Origin: Acorus gramineus
Lineage: Eukaryota > Streptophyta > Magnoliopsida > Acorales > Acoraceae
Assembly: GCA_030737835.1 (NCBI GenBank)
Contig: CM060852.1
Coordinates: forward strand, 23,503,185 to 23,567,184
Direction: 5' to 3'
Length of the DNA stretch: 64,000 nt
A program made the position numbers and the translations under genes. The notes below the pieces were generated by a model, which worked only from the letters and a program-made list of their open reading frames with translations, was not told the origin of the DNA and did not search any database. This document shows, one piece after another, positions 45,027-58,094 of the stretch (position 1 is its first letter; the number at the start of each line of letters is the position of its first letter).

Positions 45027-47569
45027 TGTGACGACCCGTGTCCCAAACCCTCGACACGTGCACGCCACGTGTCTCAAAACTCACCATTCTTTTATATATA
45101 AAAAAAAACATCGAAATAACCACCCTATATAAACTCATCTGGTAACAACCCTGGGATAACATATAATCATCAAGAAATATATAATCACCTATATAAACTC
45201 ACCCAGGAAAGTTTAAGCAGTCAACAGAGCATCTAACACACCTCATATACAGTCATCCATATATACAGAGCATTTTAACATAGGCATGGTTCACTAGACC
45301 AGCCTCTACAAAAAAATAATCATATACAGATCCAAAACATCAACATTATCCATATCTACATATATATACCTATCACCAACTGGACGTGACCCCCAAAAGA
45401 AGACAAAGTCAACGCCCAAGAACCCCCGCCTCTACTCTGCAAAAATAGGAAAAATAGAATAGAATGAGCGAAAGATGCTCAGTAAGCAACCCAGACATTC
45501 CACGCATAAGGAAAACAAGGATGACATCAAAATCAAGCTTCATCAACATCAGGTCAAAGCATAATAATACATGAAAGCACTCTATAGAGAACAAATACAT
45601 CGCTGATATATAAAAATAGGAATGAATAGCTCAAACGAACACATCACAAGTGATAGGACCAATAGATATCATCAAGAAGCAACACCACTGGACTGAAGGC
45701 ACATACTCTGAAATCACCCATCAAGCAAAGAAGGTCAATTAACTCATTGATGGCACTCGAGATGTCACAACTTTACAAGAATGATAAGGGAATCACAACT
45801 CTGGCTCCTGAATGACCGAAGCGCCGGATAGACCATCTACATGACCCCATCTCGGCCCCTATGTCCGAGATGTCCACATCTATACCTCTCGCGTGTGGCC
45901 CTCGGAACGTCCACCGCGGAATCGCTACCTGGCCCTCGGAACGTCCAGGCACGGCAGGGTATTCTCAAGTCCCCCTCACCGGACCGTACGTACTCATGCG
46001 CGCTGGGGAGGTAATCCTCAACCCTCACTGTAAGGTCTATGGTCATCCAACTCCAAGAATACAAATTCAAGAGGTAATATACAAGCAATGAAACACACAC
46101 AGTACAAGGCTTCATGGTCGGACAGCACGACCATGCAGATCATAGATCAATGGCAAGACACTGGGATGGATACATCATGATCAAAGAAAGGCTCACAAAT
46201 CAACTATAGATTTAGTAACTCTCGAAAACTGTCTAGAACAATGATACATGACAACGATTAGATGATGATGATAAATCACGAAGCAAACCTCAATAATGAC
46301 ACTTCAAAGACTAATTTAAACTGGGATAACATAAACCACACTCTCGAATGATAATTGAATTATAGTGGATAAATATGAAGCAAGCCTCAATGAGAAACAA
46401 TTCTAATTAATAAAGGTGACATGAATAATTATGGGTCTCAACAATATAGTATAGTAACCGATCGGGTCTCAACAATATCAGAGATGATAAGAAACAACAA
46501 TGAAGCGCGGAATTGGAAATAACAAACACAAATATTGGGTCACTTATAATAATACCACGTGGAATGGAATGTAGGACAAACAAATATCGATCGGGTTACT
46601 TACCTCGCAATTCACCACCTCAACTGGACTCACCCTATTCCAACTCTTAAAACAGGCAGAGAGGAAATCCACTGATAAAAATATAATCTCAATCAGATAC
46701 TAACATATAATTCTAATAATCAAGAAATTCTCAGTTTCCCCCAAATCAAATCCGATGTCCTAAATACAAATCCTAAATTAACGCAATAAAAATAACTCTC
46801 CAATTCTTATTTACCCAGCCCCAAAAACAAATTCATATTTCAGTCCCAAATCACAATTTTTAATTTAGAACTAAAATAGAACAACCCTAGATGAAGAATA
46901 ACGATGAAAAGAATAAAAATCCTTACCCAGTATGACACGAAAAATATTCCACGAAGCTTTTCCTAATTTTTCCTAATTCTTCACCTTTTTTATTTTCCCT
47001 CGAATGAGTCTCGGACGACTCTCCCACTCTCACGTATATAACCACCACCGACTCACCTAATTAAATGAAGTTTATAAATCCGCTAAAATTACCAAAGTAC
47101 CCCTCCTTAATAACCTGCGCAGCCTCGACTCAAACCGCTATATCTTGTTGTAGGAGAGTCCACTTCAAATGATTCAACTTCTGTTGGAAAGGTAACGAAA
47201 ATATGTATAACTTCTATGTTTAGACCAAGATCAAAAGAACCCTCCAACTATATTATAAATAGCGATGAACAGAAGACTTCACAATTTCTTCTCCTAAGGG
47301 CATAAATGGTAAAATAACCATAACTTTTCTAATATAGCTCCAAATGACACCAAACTAATTTTATATGAGAGATAACTCAAAAATGAAGATTTCATATGTT
47401 TAGCGCAAAACCCAATTATGCCTCAAAGGTGCTTTCTGAAAATGTAATCAAATGCAAGGCTTCAACAATAATATGGACAAAAAGCTTAATAACATAAAAT
47501 TATCCTATTTTGCAATCCAAACACGTAAATATTAGCATAAGTCGGCATAAGAGGGTCCGGGCTATTACA
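45027..47569 (-). mobile_element. Solo LTR, probable Ty3/gypsy type, nested in the copia element
   Basis: A 2,543-bp fossil with TG...CA ends (TGTGACGACCC on the left, GGGCTATTACA on the right) and a perfect 5-bp target duplication ACCTC (45022-45026 and 47570-47574). No polyprotein or second LTR. It lies between the copia pol region and its 3' LTR and is therefore younger than that insertion. The orientation is judged minus from the GCTTACTGAGCATCTTTCGC block, which in long gypsy LTRs lies in the 3' half. It differs in sequence from the solo LTR at 35114. Confidence 0.75.
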
Positions 47570-47658
47570 ACCTCATTAAAACCTTGCCAAAAAAAAAAAA
47601 AAAAAACCCAATGGGAAATAAAAACTGGACGAAGGAAAAAGAGTACAGTAAATAAAAT

Positions 47659-50600
47659 TTAATTGCTCCCCCTCATGTCAGCATGAAGATCCTTGAATTG
47701 ACGCATTCCGATATTTTGCACTAGCTTCTTAAACGTCGTAGTTGGTAACGCTTTAGTGAATAGATCCGCTAAATTATCACTTGAGCGAATTTGTTGGACA
47801 TCGATATCACCACTTTTCTGGAGCTCATGCGTGTAGAAAAATTTAGGCGAGATATGCTTGGTCCTGTCACCTTTGATGTAACCTCCCTTAAGCTGTGTAA
47901 TACATGCAGCATTGTCTTCATATAAAATAGTTGGCCTATCTGTGATCGAAGACAATCCACATGTATTTCGAATGTGTTGAACCATAGATCTTAGCCAAAC
48001 ACATTCTCTGCTTGCTTCATGAATTGCGAGTATCTCAGAATGATTTGAAGAAGTGGCAGTTAAGGTTTGTTTCACAGACCGCCATGATATTGCTGCATTA
48101 TTACAAATAAAAACATATCCAGTTTGCGACCGAGCCTTGTGTGGATCAGAAAGATATCCAGCATCCGCATATCCAACTAGTGGTTTTGATCCTTTTGAAT
48201 AAAATAAGCCCATATCAATTGTTCCACGGAGGTAGCGTAATATGTGTTTTACTCCATTCCAATGTCTTCTAGTTGGTGCAGAACTATATCTTGCCAATAG
48301 ATTAACTGAAAATGCTATATCAGGGCGTGTGCAGTTAGCAAGGTACATCAAAGCACCAATTGCACTAAGATATGGTACTTCTGGACCAAGGACTTCTTCT
48401 TCATCGTCTTTAGGACGAAAAGGATCTTTCTTTACATCGAGTGATCGAACAACCATTGGAGAATTCAGTGGATGTGCTTTATCCATATAAAAGCGCTTTA
48501 AGATTTTTTCTGTATATGCTAACTGATGGATAAAAATTCCATTCGGTAAATGTTCGATTTGTAGCCCAAGGCAAAATTTTGTTTTTCCCAGATCTTTCAT
48601 CTCAAACTCTTTCTTCAGATAGGATGCAGTTTTTATAAGCTCTTCTGAAGTTCCTACCAAATTTAGATCATCGACATAAACTGCAATAATAGCAAATCCA
48701 AATTCTGATTTTTTAATAAAAATACAAGGACATATTGGATTATTCTCATACCCCTCTTTCAATAGATATTCACTGAGACGATTATACCACATGCGCCCAG
48801 ATTGTTTTAATCCATACAGTGATCTTTGTAACTTTATAGAATACATGCTATGGGGTTTTGATTTGCTTACTTCAGGAATTTTAAATCCTTCAGGAATCTT
48901 CATATATATATCACTATCCAATGATCCGTACAAGTATGCTGTAACTACATCCATTAGATGCATATCTAGTCCTTCCATGACTACCAAGCAAATCAAAAAT
49001 CTAAATGTGATTGCATCCATTACAGGAGAATATGTCTCTTCATAGTCAATGCCCGGTCTCTGAGAAAACCTTGTGCTACAAGACGTGCTTTATATCTCAC
49101 AATTTCATTTTTATCATTGCGCTTTCTTACAAATACCCATTTGTATCCTATAGGCTTTACATCTTTAGGTGTTTGGACTACAGGCCCAAATACTTCACGT
49201 TTCGCTAGCGAATTTAATTCAGCCTGTATTGCCTCTTTCCAATTTGGCCAATCTTTTCTACGTCGACATTCGTCAACGCTTTGTGGTTCAGGATCCTCAT
49301 TATCATTCACAATATTAAGAGCAACAGCATATGAAAATACATTGTCAACAATGATTTTGTTTCTATCCCATTCTTTATAATTTAATGAGATTTCATTATT
49401 TACATGTGCCTCTTCAGGGGCTACCTCTTCTGGGGTTATTTCTTTAAAAATATGAGATTGATCAGTTATTTCTGTTGCTGTTTTTGAGGTCTCTTCAGGA
49501 GCACCAATTATTTTATTTTCCTTTTCTTGTGCCTTTCTTTTTCTTGGAATTTTGTCTTTCGCACCAATCGGTCTACCACGCTTCTGGTATGTTTTAGATT
49601 CACTCGCTGCAATATTAGTAGATTGTCCTATAGGGACATCAATCCTTGCTGGAACGTTTGCAGCTGGTATATGTGATTTTACTACCCTTTTTGTATCAAT
49701 GAATGCGTCTGGTAATTGATTTGCAATATTTTGCAATTGGATTATCCTCTGAACTTCTAATTCACATTTACTTGTTCGACAATCAAGATGAGACAAAGTC
49801 GACGTATTCCAAGTGATTTCATGTTGTGCTTTTGTTTGCTGTTTTTCTCCCCCTAATGATGGAAAAAATGATTCATCAAAATGACAATTAGCAAAACATG
49901 CTTTAAAAACATCTCCTGTCAAGGGTTCAAGAAATCTGATGATAGATGGTGAATCAAAACCAACATAAATTCCAAGACGACGTTGTGGGCCCATTTTAGT
50001 ACGCTGAGGTGGTACAATAGGAACATATACAGCACTACCAAAAACTCTTAAATGAGATATATTTGGTTGTATACCAAAGACAAGTTGTAATGGTGCAAAT
50101 TTATGGTAAGTAGAAGGTCGAATACGAACTAAGGCAGCTGCATGTAATATGGCATGACCCCAAGCAGAAATAGGTAGTTTTGTTTTCATGAGTAATGGTC
50201 TAGCAATTAACTGAAGGTGCTTAATAAAAGACTCAGCTAAGCCATTTTGGGTATGAGTATGGGCAACAGGATGCTCAACATCAATTCCTATTGACATGCA
50301 ATAGTCATTAAATGATTGAGATGTAAATTCAGCGGCATTATCTAGACGAATTTTCTTGATTGGATACTCAGGAAATTGTGCTCGCAAACGAATGATTTGT
50401 GCAAGAAGTCTAGAAAATGCAGCATTACGTGTAGAAAGTAGAGAAACATGTGACCATCTTGTTGAGGCATCAATCAAAACCATAAAATAACGGAAAGGAC
50501 CACATGAGGGGTGGATTGGACCACATATATCACCTTGAATTCTTTCCAAGAATGTAGGAGATTCAAAGGTAATCTTTGAAGGAGATGGTTTGACAATCAG

Positions 50601-51212
50601 TTTCCCTTGTGAGCAAGCTGAACATGAATAATCACTTGGCAAAAGAATCTTTTGGTTCTTTAATGGATGTCCATGTGAATTTTCAATAATTCGACGCATC
50701 ATTATTGATCCTGGATGGCCCAGACGATCATGCCAAAGTATAAAAGTTTTTGGATCAGAGAACTTCTGGTTCATCACTGCATGTGATTCAACTAATCTTA
50801 TAGTTGTGTAATATAACCCAGAAGAGAAAGCAGCAAGTTTCTCTAGTACATGCTTCTGGCCTGAAATAGTAGAAGTGATGCAAAGATATTCTATAGTATT
50901 TTCATTTATGGTTTCAATATGATAACCATTGCGACGAATATCTTTGAAGCTTAGCAAATTTCTTCTGGATTTGCTTGAATATAAAGCATCATTGATGTGC
51001 AATTTTGTTCCATTTGATAACAGAATATTAGCTCTGCCTGAGCCTTCAATAAGATTTGCAGTTCCAGATATTGTAGAGACATTAGCCTTAGATAATACTA
51101 AGTGCGAAAAATATTTTTTGTCTCGGAGAATTGTGTGCGTTGTTGCACTGTCTGCTAAACATATATCTTCATCACTCATCTTGGAATCCGACAGTGCATT
51201 AATAGGATCCAT
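47659..51212 (-). mobile_element. Copia pol region
   Basis: Fossil coding region in the order protease (LADSATTH), integrase zinc-binding and core (HDRLGHPG, QGKL, then the catalytic core), reverse transcriptase (YVDDLNLVG) and RNase H (ADAGYLSDP). Integrase before RT defines Ty1/copia. It is not intact as it stands; see the parent element. Confidence 0.85.
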
Positions 51213-51350
51213 GTCACTTCATGTATGAAAAAGAAAAAGAAATTAAAATTTAATTACTTTAATGAAAAAAAAATTGCATCCAACTTATTAATTTATTATA
51301 AAACAGCCAAAGTTATTACATAAAACATATAACAATATGATAAAGCTTTA

Positions 51351-52424
51351 TTAATTGGTGTGGGCATTCCCATCACCAATAACATTGGGATCAACAAAGA
51401 AATCTGAAACATCAAGATGAGTTAGGTCCATTGGATCAGAAACATTAATGAGACCAAAGTCTGTAGAATCATAGTGATCAGCAAAATTCATTTCTACATT
51501 TTTTCCTTTTCCCTTAATTGAGGCTTGGTAGAGATCAACCAAGTGTTTAGGCGTACGACAGGTACGCATCCAATGCCCTTTCATACCACACCTATAGCAA
51601 ATATTTTCAGAGTTCTGTGTTGGTCCTTTCTGTGAACTCTTTCCATTCTCTTGTTTTGCTTCTACATATTTCTGCTTCTGATGATATGGTGCATTTCTCT
51701 TGGAATGATCATAATCACTATGATACCATGAATTGTTTCGACCACGTCCACGACCACGACCACGGCCGCGTCCACGTCCACGTCCACGTGATGATATTAT
51801 GTTCACTTCAGGGAACAATGTTCCATTCGCTTCAGGGAATGGTGTGGAACCAGTTGGACGTAATTGATGGTTTTTCATCAAAAGCTCGTTATTTTGTTCA
51901 GCCACAAGAAGACAAGATATCAACTCAGAATATTTTTTGAATCTGCGCTCTCGATATTGCTGCTGCAGGAGCACATTCGAGGCATGGAATGTAGAGTATG
52001 TCTTTTCTAACATGTCTTCTTCAGTGACATTTTCTCCACATAATTTTAATTGGGAACTAATTTTGAAAAGTGCTGAGTTGTATTCACTAACAGATTTAAA
52101 ATCTTGCAACCTCAGGTGCATCCAATTATAACGAGCTTTTGGAAGGATTACTGTTTTCTGGTGGTCATACCTTTCTTTTAAATCGGTCCAAAGGACAAGT
52201 GAGTCCTTGATCGTAAGGTATTCACTTTTTAGACCTTCATCGAGATGATGGCGAAGAAAAATCATTGCTTTTGCACGATCTTGTGCAGATGCTATATTTT
52301 TTTCTTTAATTGAATCTCCCAAACCCATAGCATCAAGATGAATTTCTGCATCGAGGATCCATGATAGATAGTTCTTGCCCGAGATGTCAAGAGCGACAAA
52401 TTCAAGTTTTGAGAGGTTCGACAT
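51351..52424 (-). mobile_element. Copia gag region
   Basis: Open for 357 residues: retrotransposon gag domain (LEFVALDISGKNYLSW near the start), an Arg/Gly run (GRGRGRGRGRG) and a zinc knuckle CYRCGMKGHWMRTC. Nucleocapsid-type part of the fossil element. Confidence 0.85.
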
Positions 52425-53375
52425 ACTATTTCACAAAATACATAATAATTAGAAAAATAATAATAATAATTTAAACAACACATAGTTTAACCCCAATGCA
52501 TAAGTATAAATATATACAAAGCAATATGATAATGAAATATTGAATATAATACACCAACTTCTTCTTCTTCTTCTCTTTTTTTTTTTTATTACATGCCCAA
52601 AATTAATTCATTTCTTTATATTACTAAAGATTCAAATTATCAATTCTACATGAAGAACAAATACACACTGCAAGGTAATTATAATCTAATTATGTTGAGG
52701 ATCTTGGAAGGGTTATAAGATCACGTAGATGGTGGCTTTCTTTTTGTAAAAAAAATGCATAATAAAAAAATTTGCACATGAGTTTTATTGTTCTGACATA
52801 GTGTTTATATATATATATATATAACCGGAAAAACCACTTGTAAACACTGAACAAAAAAAAAAACATTATTTGGTGATATGGGTAGGATTACAAAAAAAAA
52901 CATGATGACTTTGAAGACCATTATGCAAGAGAACCTTACATTATCATCTTAACACAAGTATATAGCATGCATCTATCAAACTTATGTTTTATCATTATCA
53001 CCCTATGCGTGGATTATGACAAAAAAAATATAACATGCTAATTAGGATGCTATTTCTATTTGAAATCAACAAGCCATGAGAAATAAAGTATTGAATTACA
53101 TAACTTATTTTCCGGTTAGCATGTATTCATGGGGTGATCTCAAATACCATATAAAAAAAATAACATACAGCAAGTCAATTGAAAAAAATATTAATTACAT
53201 AACCAAGTATCTTGAAGACGTTTTTTCAAAAATATGAATTATGTGACTCTCTACCACTTTAGACGTGGATTATGTGCAAAAAAATAAAATAAAATGATTT
53301 GTATAGTATATTATCATAAACCCACAAAAAATACAAACCTATCTTGTTGAGAGCCTTCTCGTGCTGATAACGTAT
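52425..53375 (-). other. Copia leader between 5' LTR and gag
   Basis: AT-rich untranslated leader of about 950 bp. Next to the 5' LTR is the likely primer-binding site, TTATCAGCACGAGAAGG on the minus strand; the tRNA is not named. Confidence 0.6.
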
Positions 53376-53664
53376 TGTAAAAATAACAAAAGAGAAAGAG
53401 AAAACACAAAAGATTATAGAAAACTATTCTTCAAGAGATTTTTATTTCATTTCCATGCCTTTCATATTTTACAAGCCCTCTATTTATAGGGGAAATAACT
53501 ATAATGACTCATTCATGTATTTCCAACATACATGAATTTACAATAAATTTGGTACACTAATGTATACATGCACCAAGAGGTCATCCACAATTACATGCAT
53601 CTAGAATTACATGCACATTCATATGCATGTATTTACAACACTTCATATGCATGTATTTACAACA
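53376..53664 (-). repeat. Copia 5' LTR
   Basis: 289 bp, partner of 44616-44905. It contains a TATA-like TATAAATAG (53480s on the plus strand, reading CTATTTATA), followed by the rest of the LTR on the minus strand. Confidence 0.9.
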
Positions 53665-54611
53665 CAATGATTTTCAAAATGTTCATTATCTGAAAAGAAA
53701 AAAAAAATTCATTCTAAATTTGGAAAGTGATGTGTGTGTGTATGTGTTTTACTTTTGTAAAAATGTATTAGAAAATTTACATATTTATTTATTTGTTCAG
53801 ATTGTGTTCTAAAACATATATTTTATGGGCGTTATTACACTATTTTTTTACAGTCCAAATATAATTCTATACAATTTATTAGAAATCCAGTGAAACATAT
53901 ACTTCGTTAAACGATGAATATACGTCATTAAAAAAATTTTGTTCAACTCGAAATGAAGCGATATACACTTTTTATTAAATTATATATTTATATAATTCAT
54001 TAAATGATGTTTACTATTTATAAAAAAAAATGAAAACATGTGTGGTATATGTTTTATTTGATAAAAATGACTGAGTCTAACATTTTCATATTCTATACAT
54101 GATGTATCGCATGCTTATAAATGTTATATCAACTTATAGAATGCTTTTTAAATATTTTACTTGTAGAGTTGTATATATACAAAAAGTTTTTATTTAGTTG
54201 AAACATATCATTTCATTTTCAATTTTATAACAAATTTTCCAAATAATTTATTTAGTAATATTGATATTTTCATTATATTATTTATATATATATAACATAT
54301 ATAACATGCGATATTATATCGCATATAAATTGATTGAAGAAAAAAATTCAAAGTGCTGGTTCAGAAAAACTATTTTAATCCGTGCACTGATGAAAACTAG
54401 TTTCAATCTAAAATTTATATTCTCTAATAATTTTTTAGCTATTTTAGTTAAGATTTGATATAACAAAACTTAACCACCAAAGCAAATTATATAGCCGAGA
54501 TTTGATTGTATCTATCAAATCTTTATTATCACGAGATTTGCTTGATGGATATGAGTAGAAAAACAGTGCGAATAATTACGTGTTAAGGTTTAAAGTGAAA
54601 TTACTTGTTTC
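53665..54611. repeat. AT-rich intergenic with MITE-like piece
   Basis: 53820-54060 belongs to the 3430-4080 repeat family (ACAATTTATTAGAAATCCAG, AAACATATACTTCGTTAAAC). The rest is AT-rich DNA without a supported gene. Confidence 0.4.
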
Positions 54612-55771
54612 TTTATAGGGAAATATCCAAATAACCCCCCCCCCCCCCCCCCCTAAACAACCACGGTTTTCATTTGCTCCATCAAATGGGCTCAACCAAC
54701 CTGATGTATACCATATTATTGAAAACAAATATTTCTTCTCCTAATCTTATCTTAAGAATTAAAATATATAATTACATTTTATAAATTTATATAACTTAGA
54801 ATAATGTAATTGTGTGGATTATCAATATTAATGTGGCATCAAAAAAATTGCAAATGTTATTATATTAAAATATACCAAGAAATCTTAACTAACTATCATA
54901 GATATTATCCAACAAAATTGTTATTTATAAAATATAAAAAAAAACCTTGTGGGATTATTTGTCAGTTGAAATCAGATTTATTTTTGTTTATATTCTATTT
55001 ATATTAGAACCATTTTTTTTTAACCAAATTGACTTATATATATATTAAAAAAACTAATGTATGCAATATTTAAATTTTCATTTTTTATATGTTATATATT
55101 GTTCATATATATTTTTTTAAAAAAAAACAACATATTTGATAATCATTTGAAGAAAATTATTTTATATATTTATAATATTATTATCTTTTAACATAATAAA
55201 TTGGTACATATACAAATAATTTCATATATATGAGACAAACAACTACTAACAAAAACATACGTGTAAATAATAAAACAACATGAAAACAGCCAAACATGTG
55301 CAAACAGTGTGCAAAATTTTTCATCACATGCAATGTAAAATTTGCATGTGCAGAAAAACACGTACAAATAATCATTGCATCCAAACGTGCAACTTCAGTT
55401 GACAAATTAGAATTATTCTATGAATAATCTATTTGGTTGACCCTGGTTGAAAACATTGTTTACCAAAACTCTCCTACAATGTATTGAAAATGCGAAAAAT
55501 CATCTATAAATGATGATTTTACTCCTCCAGACAGAGTTTTATAATCTATTCAGAAGGGTAAATTTTTTCACATTTTTAACAAATTGTAGGAAGTTTTTAG
55601 TATATTATGTTTTCAGTCAAAGTAAACAAAATGAAATATTCGTAGAATATTTATCATCTATTAACAAAAGTTTAACTCAAGGGTCAGATGAATTTTAGGA
55701 AAAGTCAAGGGGTGATATGAATATCTTGCAGTTTACAGGGGGGCTATTTGGATTTTTCCCTTCTTTATAAA
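54612..55771. mobile_element. Larger relative of MITE family M, with a poly-C tract
   Basis: The left end CTTTATAGGGAAATATCCAA and the right end reverse-complemented (AAAGAAGGGAAAAATCCAAA) are imperfect inverted repeats, and the right half matches copies 1 and 2 (CTATTAACAAAAGTTTAACTC). At about 1.16 kb it is twice their size, so it probably contains an AT-rich insertion. A run of at least 17 C (about 54636-54653) sits where the smaller copies have CCCC. Confidence 0.6.
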
Positions 55772-56804
55772 ATCTTCTGTAACCTAATTTATAAATAAGC
55801 CTTTATAGGTATCTCACACATTACACATTGAGATTCGAATTCATACAATTAAAAAAAAAAAAAAAGCATACCGGAGTCCAGAGGTTCTGCAGGTACGAGA
55901 AGAACTCGATCTATCTCTTTTTTTTTTATTAATATTTTTACATGGAGAACCAACATTATGAATTGATTTCATGGTTTTGCATGAATTTATTAATCGATCT
56001 GTTGGATTTAGAACGAAAACCCAACATTATATTAAAACTCGTATTGGCTTGATGTATTTCTAATTTATTTAGTCTCTACTGTGCTTAACTGTGATTATAA
56101 AAAATATTTATTATATTACATTAATGGGAGAATGCTTTTCTAAATGTGAAAATGATTGATTTATGATTTCCACAAGATTGCACTTCCAACTCTAATAATA
56201 TAAAAAAAAATACATTCTCAGTCAGATATATGAATTTTCTTCTGTCGTGGGACAGATTCCCCATTCAAGGTTATTCAACTACTAATATTTTTTTTAATTA
56301 ATCATTAGCCCATCTTTGGGTAAGCGGAATAAGGGGGGATAGAGGTGCACAGGGTGAAATAAGTGGTAAAATTTCGTTTGTTGAATAGGAATAACTCAGT
56401 ATAATTATATGTTAAAATAAGTGGCAATACGATAGTATTTGTATGTCAAGTCTCTACTGAAATTGTGTTATTCCAACCTGTATAAAATGATCCACCATGT
56501 TATTTGTCATTTACTCTCTTTATAAATCACAAACATGATCTCAATGATCAATCCAATTCACCTTTTAATCCTTTTAATCTCTTATTCACCTTTTAAATCC
56601 ACAAGATATCAATAATCAACCAAACAAAAAAAACTTCGTTATCACATCTCTCAATTAAAATAACTAAAAATAATTTATTCCACTGATGTCATATAAACTT
56701 GATTAGTTATCAATCCCGAAATACCAGCTTCCCAAAGGAGACTAAATTGTATATTCTACAACTGCATAACATCTCAACTTTTTGGTATAGGCATTCATCC
56801 ATTG
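55772..56804 (+). other. Upstream region of the BTB gene
   Basis: 56225-56800 is the sequence duplicated at 17071-17470 and includes an AT-rich MITE-like insert at about 56320-56720. 55772-56224 is unique. No clear TATA box could be fixed. Confidence 0.4.
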
Positions 56805-58094
56805 ATGGGAGAGGAATTGCAGAAGAAACATGATGGTGTTGATGTCCCAACACCCTCAGATCGAGTTCTCAAGATTCAAACGCTTGATGGGACCAAGGAA
56901 ATTTACATGGACATTGATTCCAAATTGTTAGCCACCCAAAGCCAATTTTTCATGAGCCTCTTCTCAAATGGCATGAAAGAGTCCAACAAGAACCAAATAA
57001 TAACCTTACATACAAACAATAGCTCTGAAGAAGCCACAATTGTAGAGCTTTTGAACTTCATGCATGGCAAGGACCTCTCCCAAGAGACTGTCACCTCATA
57101 TCCTCCTCTGCTTAGCCTATTAATGGCTGCTGACATGTACCATGTCGCATCTTGTGTAGACCATTGCATCAATACTCTACTGCCCAAGTTGCCCATGACC
57201 CTGGAATCTGCCAACCTCATTTTAGATCTTCCCAATACATATTTATCATCAATCATAACCAAATTCATTGTTGATCAGCTCTATGGGGACATGAACAAGT
57301 TGAAAGAAGATGTGACTGCTCTGCCTCTCATTGTAGCAGAGTTGGTGTTCTGTGGATATGGCATTCGGGCATCCGAGGACGAGATCTGCGACACCGTTCT
57401 CACATGGGCTCGAGTTAACTATCCGGATGTGAAGCGCAGAAGAGATTTTTTAAAGACGAATCTCAAGCGTTTTGTGCGATTGAGTTACATGACACACCCC
57501 AGGCTCAATGACTTGCTTGTTTGTGAAGATCTTTGTCCACAGTTTGCTTTACAAACTATTCCAATGATGGCATACTTCAAGAAGGAGAAAACATTATCCC
57601 TCATCTGTGAAGATAGTCATGGCTACCCTGTGGAGGTCTTTGAATACCGGAATCCAGACCGAGGATTCGTGGTTTTTCTCACATTGTCGAAGGAGGCGAT
57701 AGTGAAGGGGAGATGTGGCCATTTTCGACGCACTAAGACATTTCATTTTAAAGGCATTCCCTTTTACCTTGAAATGCGTCGATTTTCATGGCCATGTTTT
57801 GGAGTCCAGTTGTGCATGACAGAGGAGAGTGAGACTATGAGTAGAAGCGTTGACGGAACCGTTGTGTTCACCATAACGTGGGAACAAACGGTGGGGAATA
57901 AGTCAAAACAAGTGAAGAAATATGAAGAAGAGAAGTTGGTGAAAGGCTTGCACAGTGTTCGACCTTCAATCTTTAACATGACCAGTCTTGTTACCAGGGA
58001 GTCATCCTTTAAAATCAAAAGCCACTCCTCCAAACATGATCTACTACTACGCCTTAGAGCAAATATAATGATAGAGCAGAATATGCACCTGTAA
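56805..58094 (+). CDS. BTB-BACK protein, POB1/LRB-like, single exon
   Basis: 429 residues from ATG at 56805 (an in-frame TTG three bases upstream is not a likely plant start). BTB domain about 22-125 (IYMDIDSKLLATQSQFFMSL, FSNGMKES, then ELLNFMHGKDLS), BACK domain about 130-245 (LPMTLESANLILDLPNTYL, ASEDEICDTVLTWARVNYP, RFVRLSYMT), and a C-terminal beta-rich region with FHFKGIPFYLEMR and SWPCFGVQL as in POB1. POB1/LRB proteins are substrate adaptors of CUL3 ubiquitin ligases; LRB1 and LRB2 in Arabidopsis act on phytochrome signalling. This protein is shorter at the N-terminus than the ~550-residue classical members, and intronless, which may mean a retrocopy or a divergent lineage. A truncated copy lies at 17471-17958. 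Confidence 0.85.
   Translation: MGEELQKKHDGVDVPTPSDRVLKIQTLDGTKEIYMDIDSKLLATQSQFFMSLFSNGMKESNKNQIITLHTNNSSEEATIVELLNFMHGKDLSQETVTSYPPLLSLLMAADMYHVASCVDHCINTLLPKLPMTLESANLILDLPNTYLSSIITKFIVDQLYGDMNKLKEDVTALPLIVAELVFCGYGIRASEDEICDTVLTWARVNYPDVKRRRDFLKTNLKRFVRLSYMTHPRLNDLLVCEDLCPQFALQTIPMMAYFKKEKTLSLICEDSHGYPVEVFEYRNPDRGFVVFLTLSKEAIVKGRCGHFRRTKTFHFKGIPFYLEMRRFSWPCFGVQLCMTEESETMSRSVDGTVVFTITWEQTVGNKSKQVKKYEEEKLVKGLHSVRPSIFNMTSLVTRESSFKIKSHSSKHDLLLRLRANIMIEQNMHL

Larger units (their letters stand above)
44616..53664 (-). mobile_element. Ty1/copia LTR retrotransposon, young, with a nested solo LTR
   Basis: A fossil with two 290-bp LTRs (44616-44905 and 53376-53664) that differ at only a handful of sites, about 1.5%. 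At the rate often used for grasses (1.3e-8 per site per year) that gives roughly half a million years, order of magnitude only. The coding strand is minus: 5' LTR on the right, leader, gag, then pol with protease, integrase, RT and RNase H in copia order, and a polypurine tract AAGGGGGAG before the 3' LTR. It is broken: about one or two breaks in the coding part, plus a nested insertion in the 3' untranslated part. The flanks (ACTAT, CAATG) do not match, so no target duplication is seen. The lineage within copia is not decided. Confidence 0.9.

Noticed and set aside
56903-57268. 121-codon minus-strand frame inside the BTB gene
   Set aside because: Antisense shadow of a well-supported plus-strand gene, with no domain.
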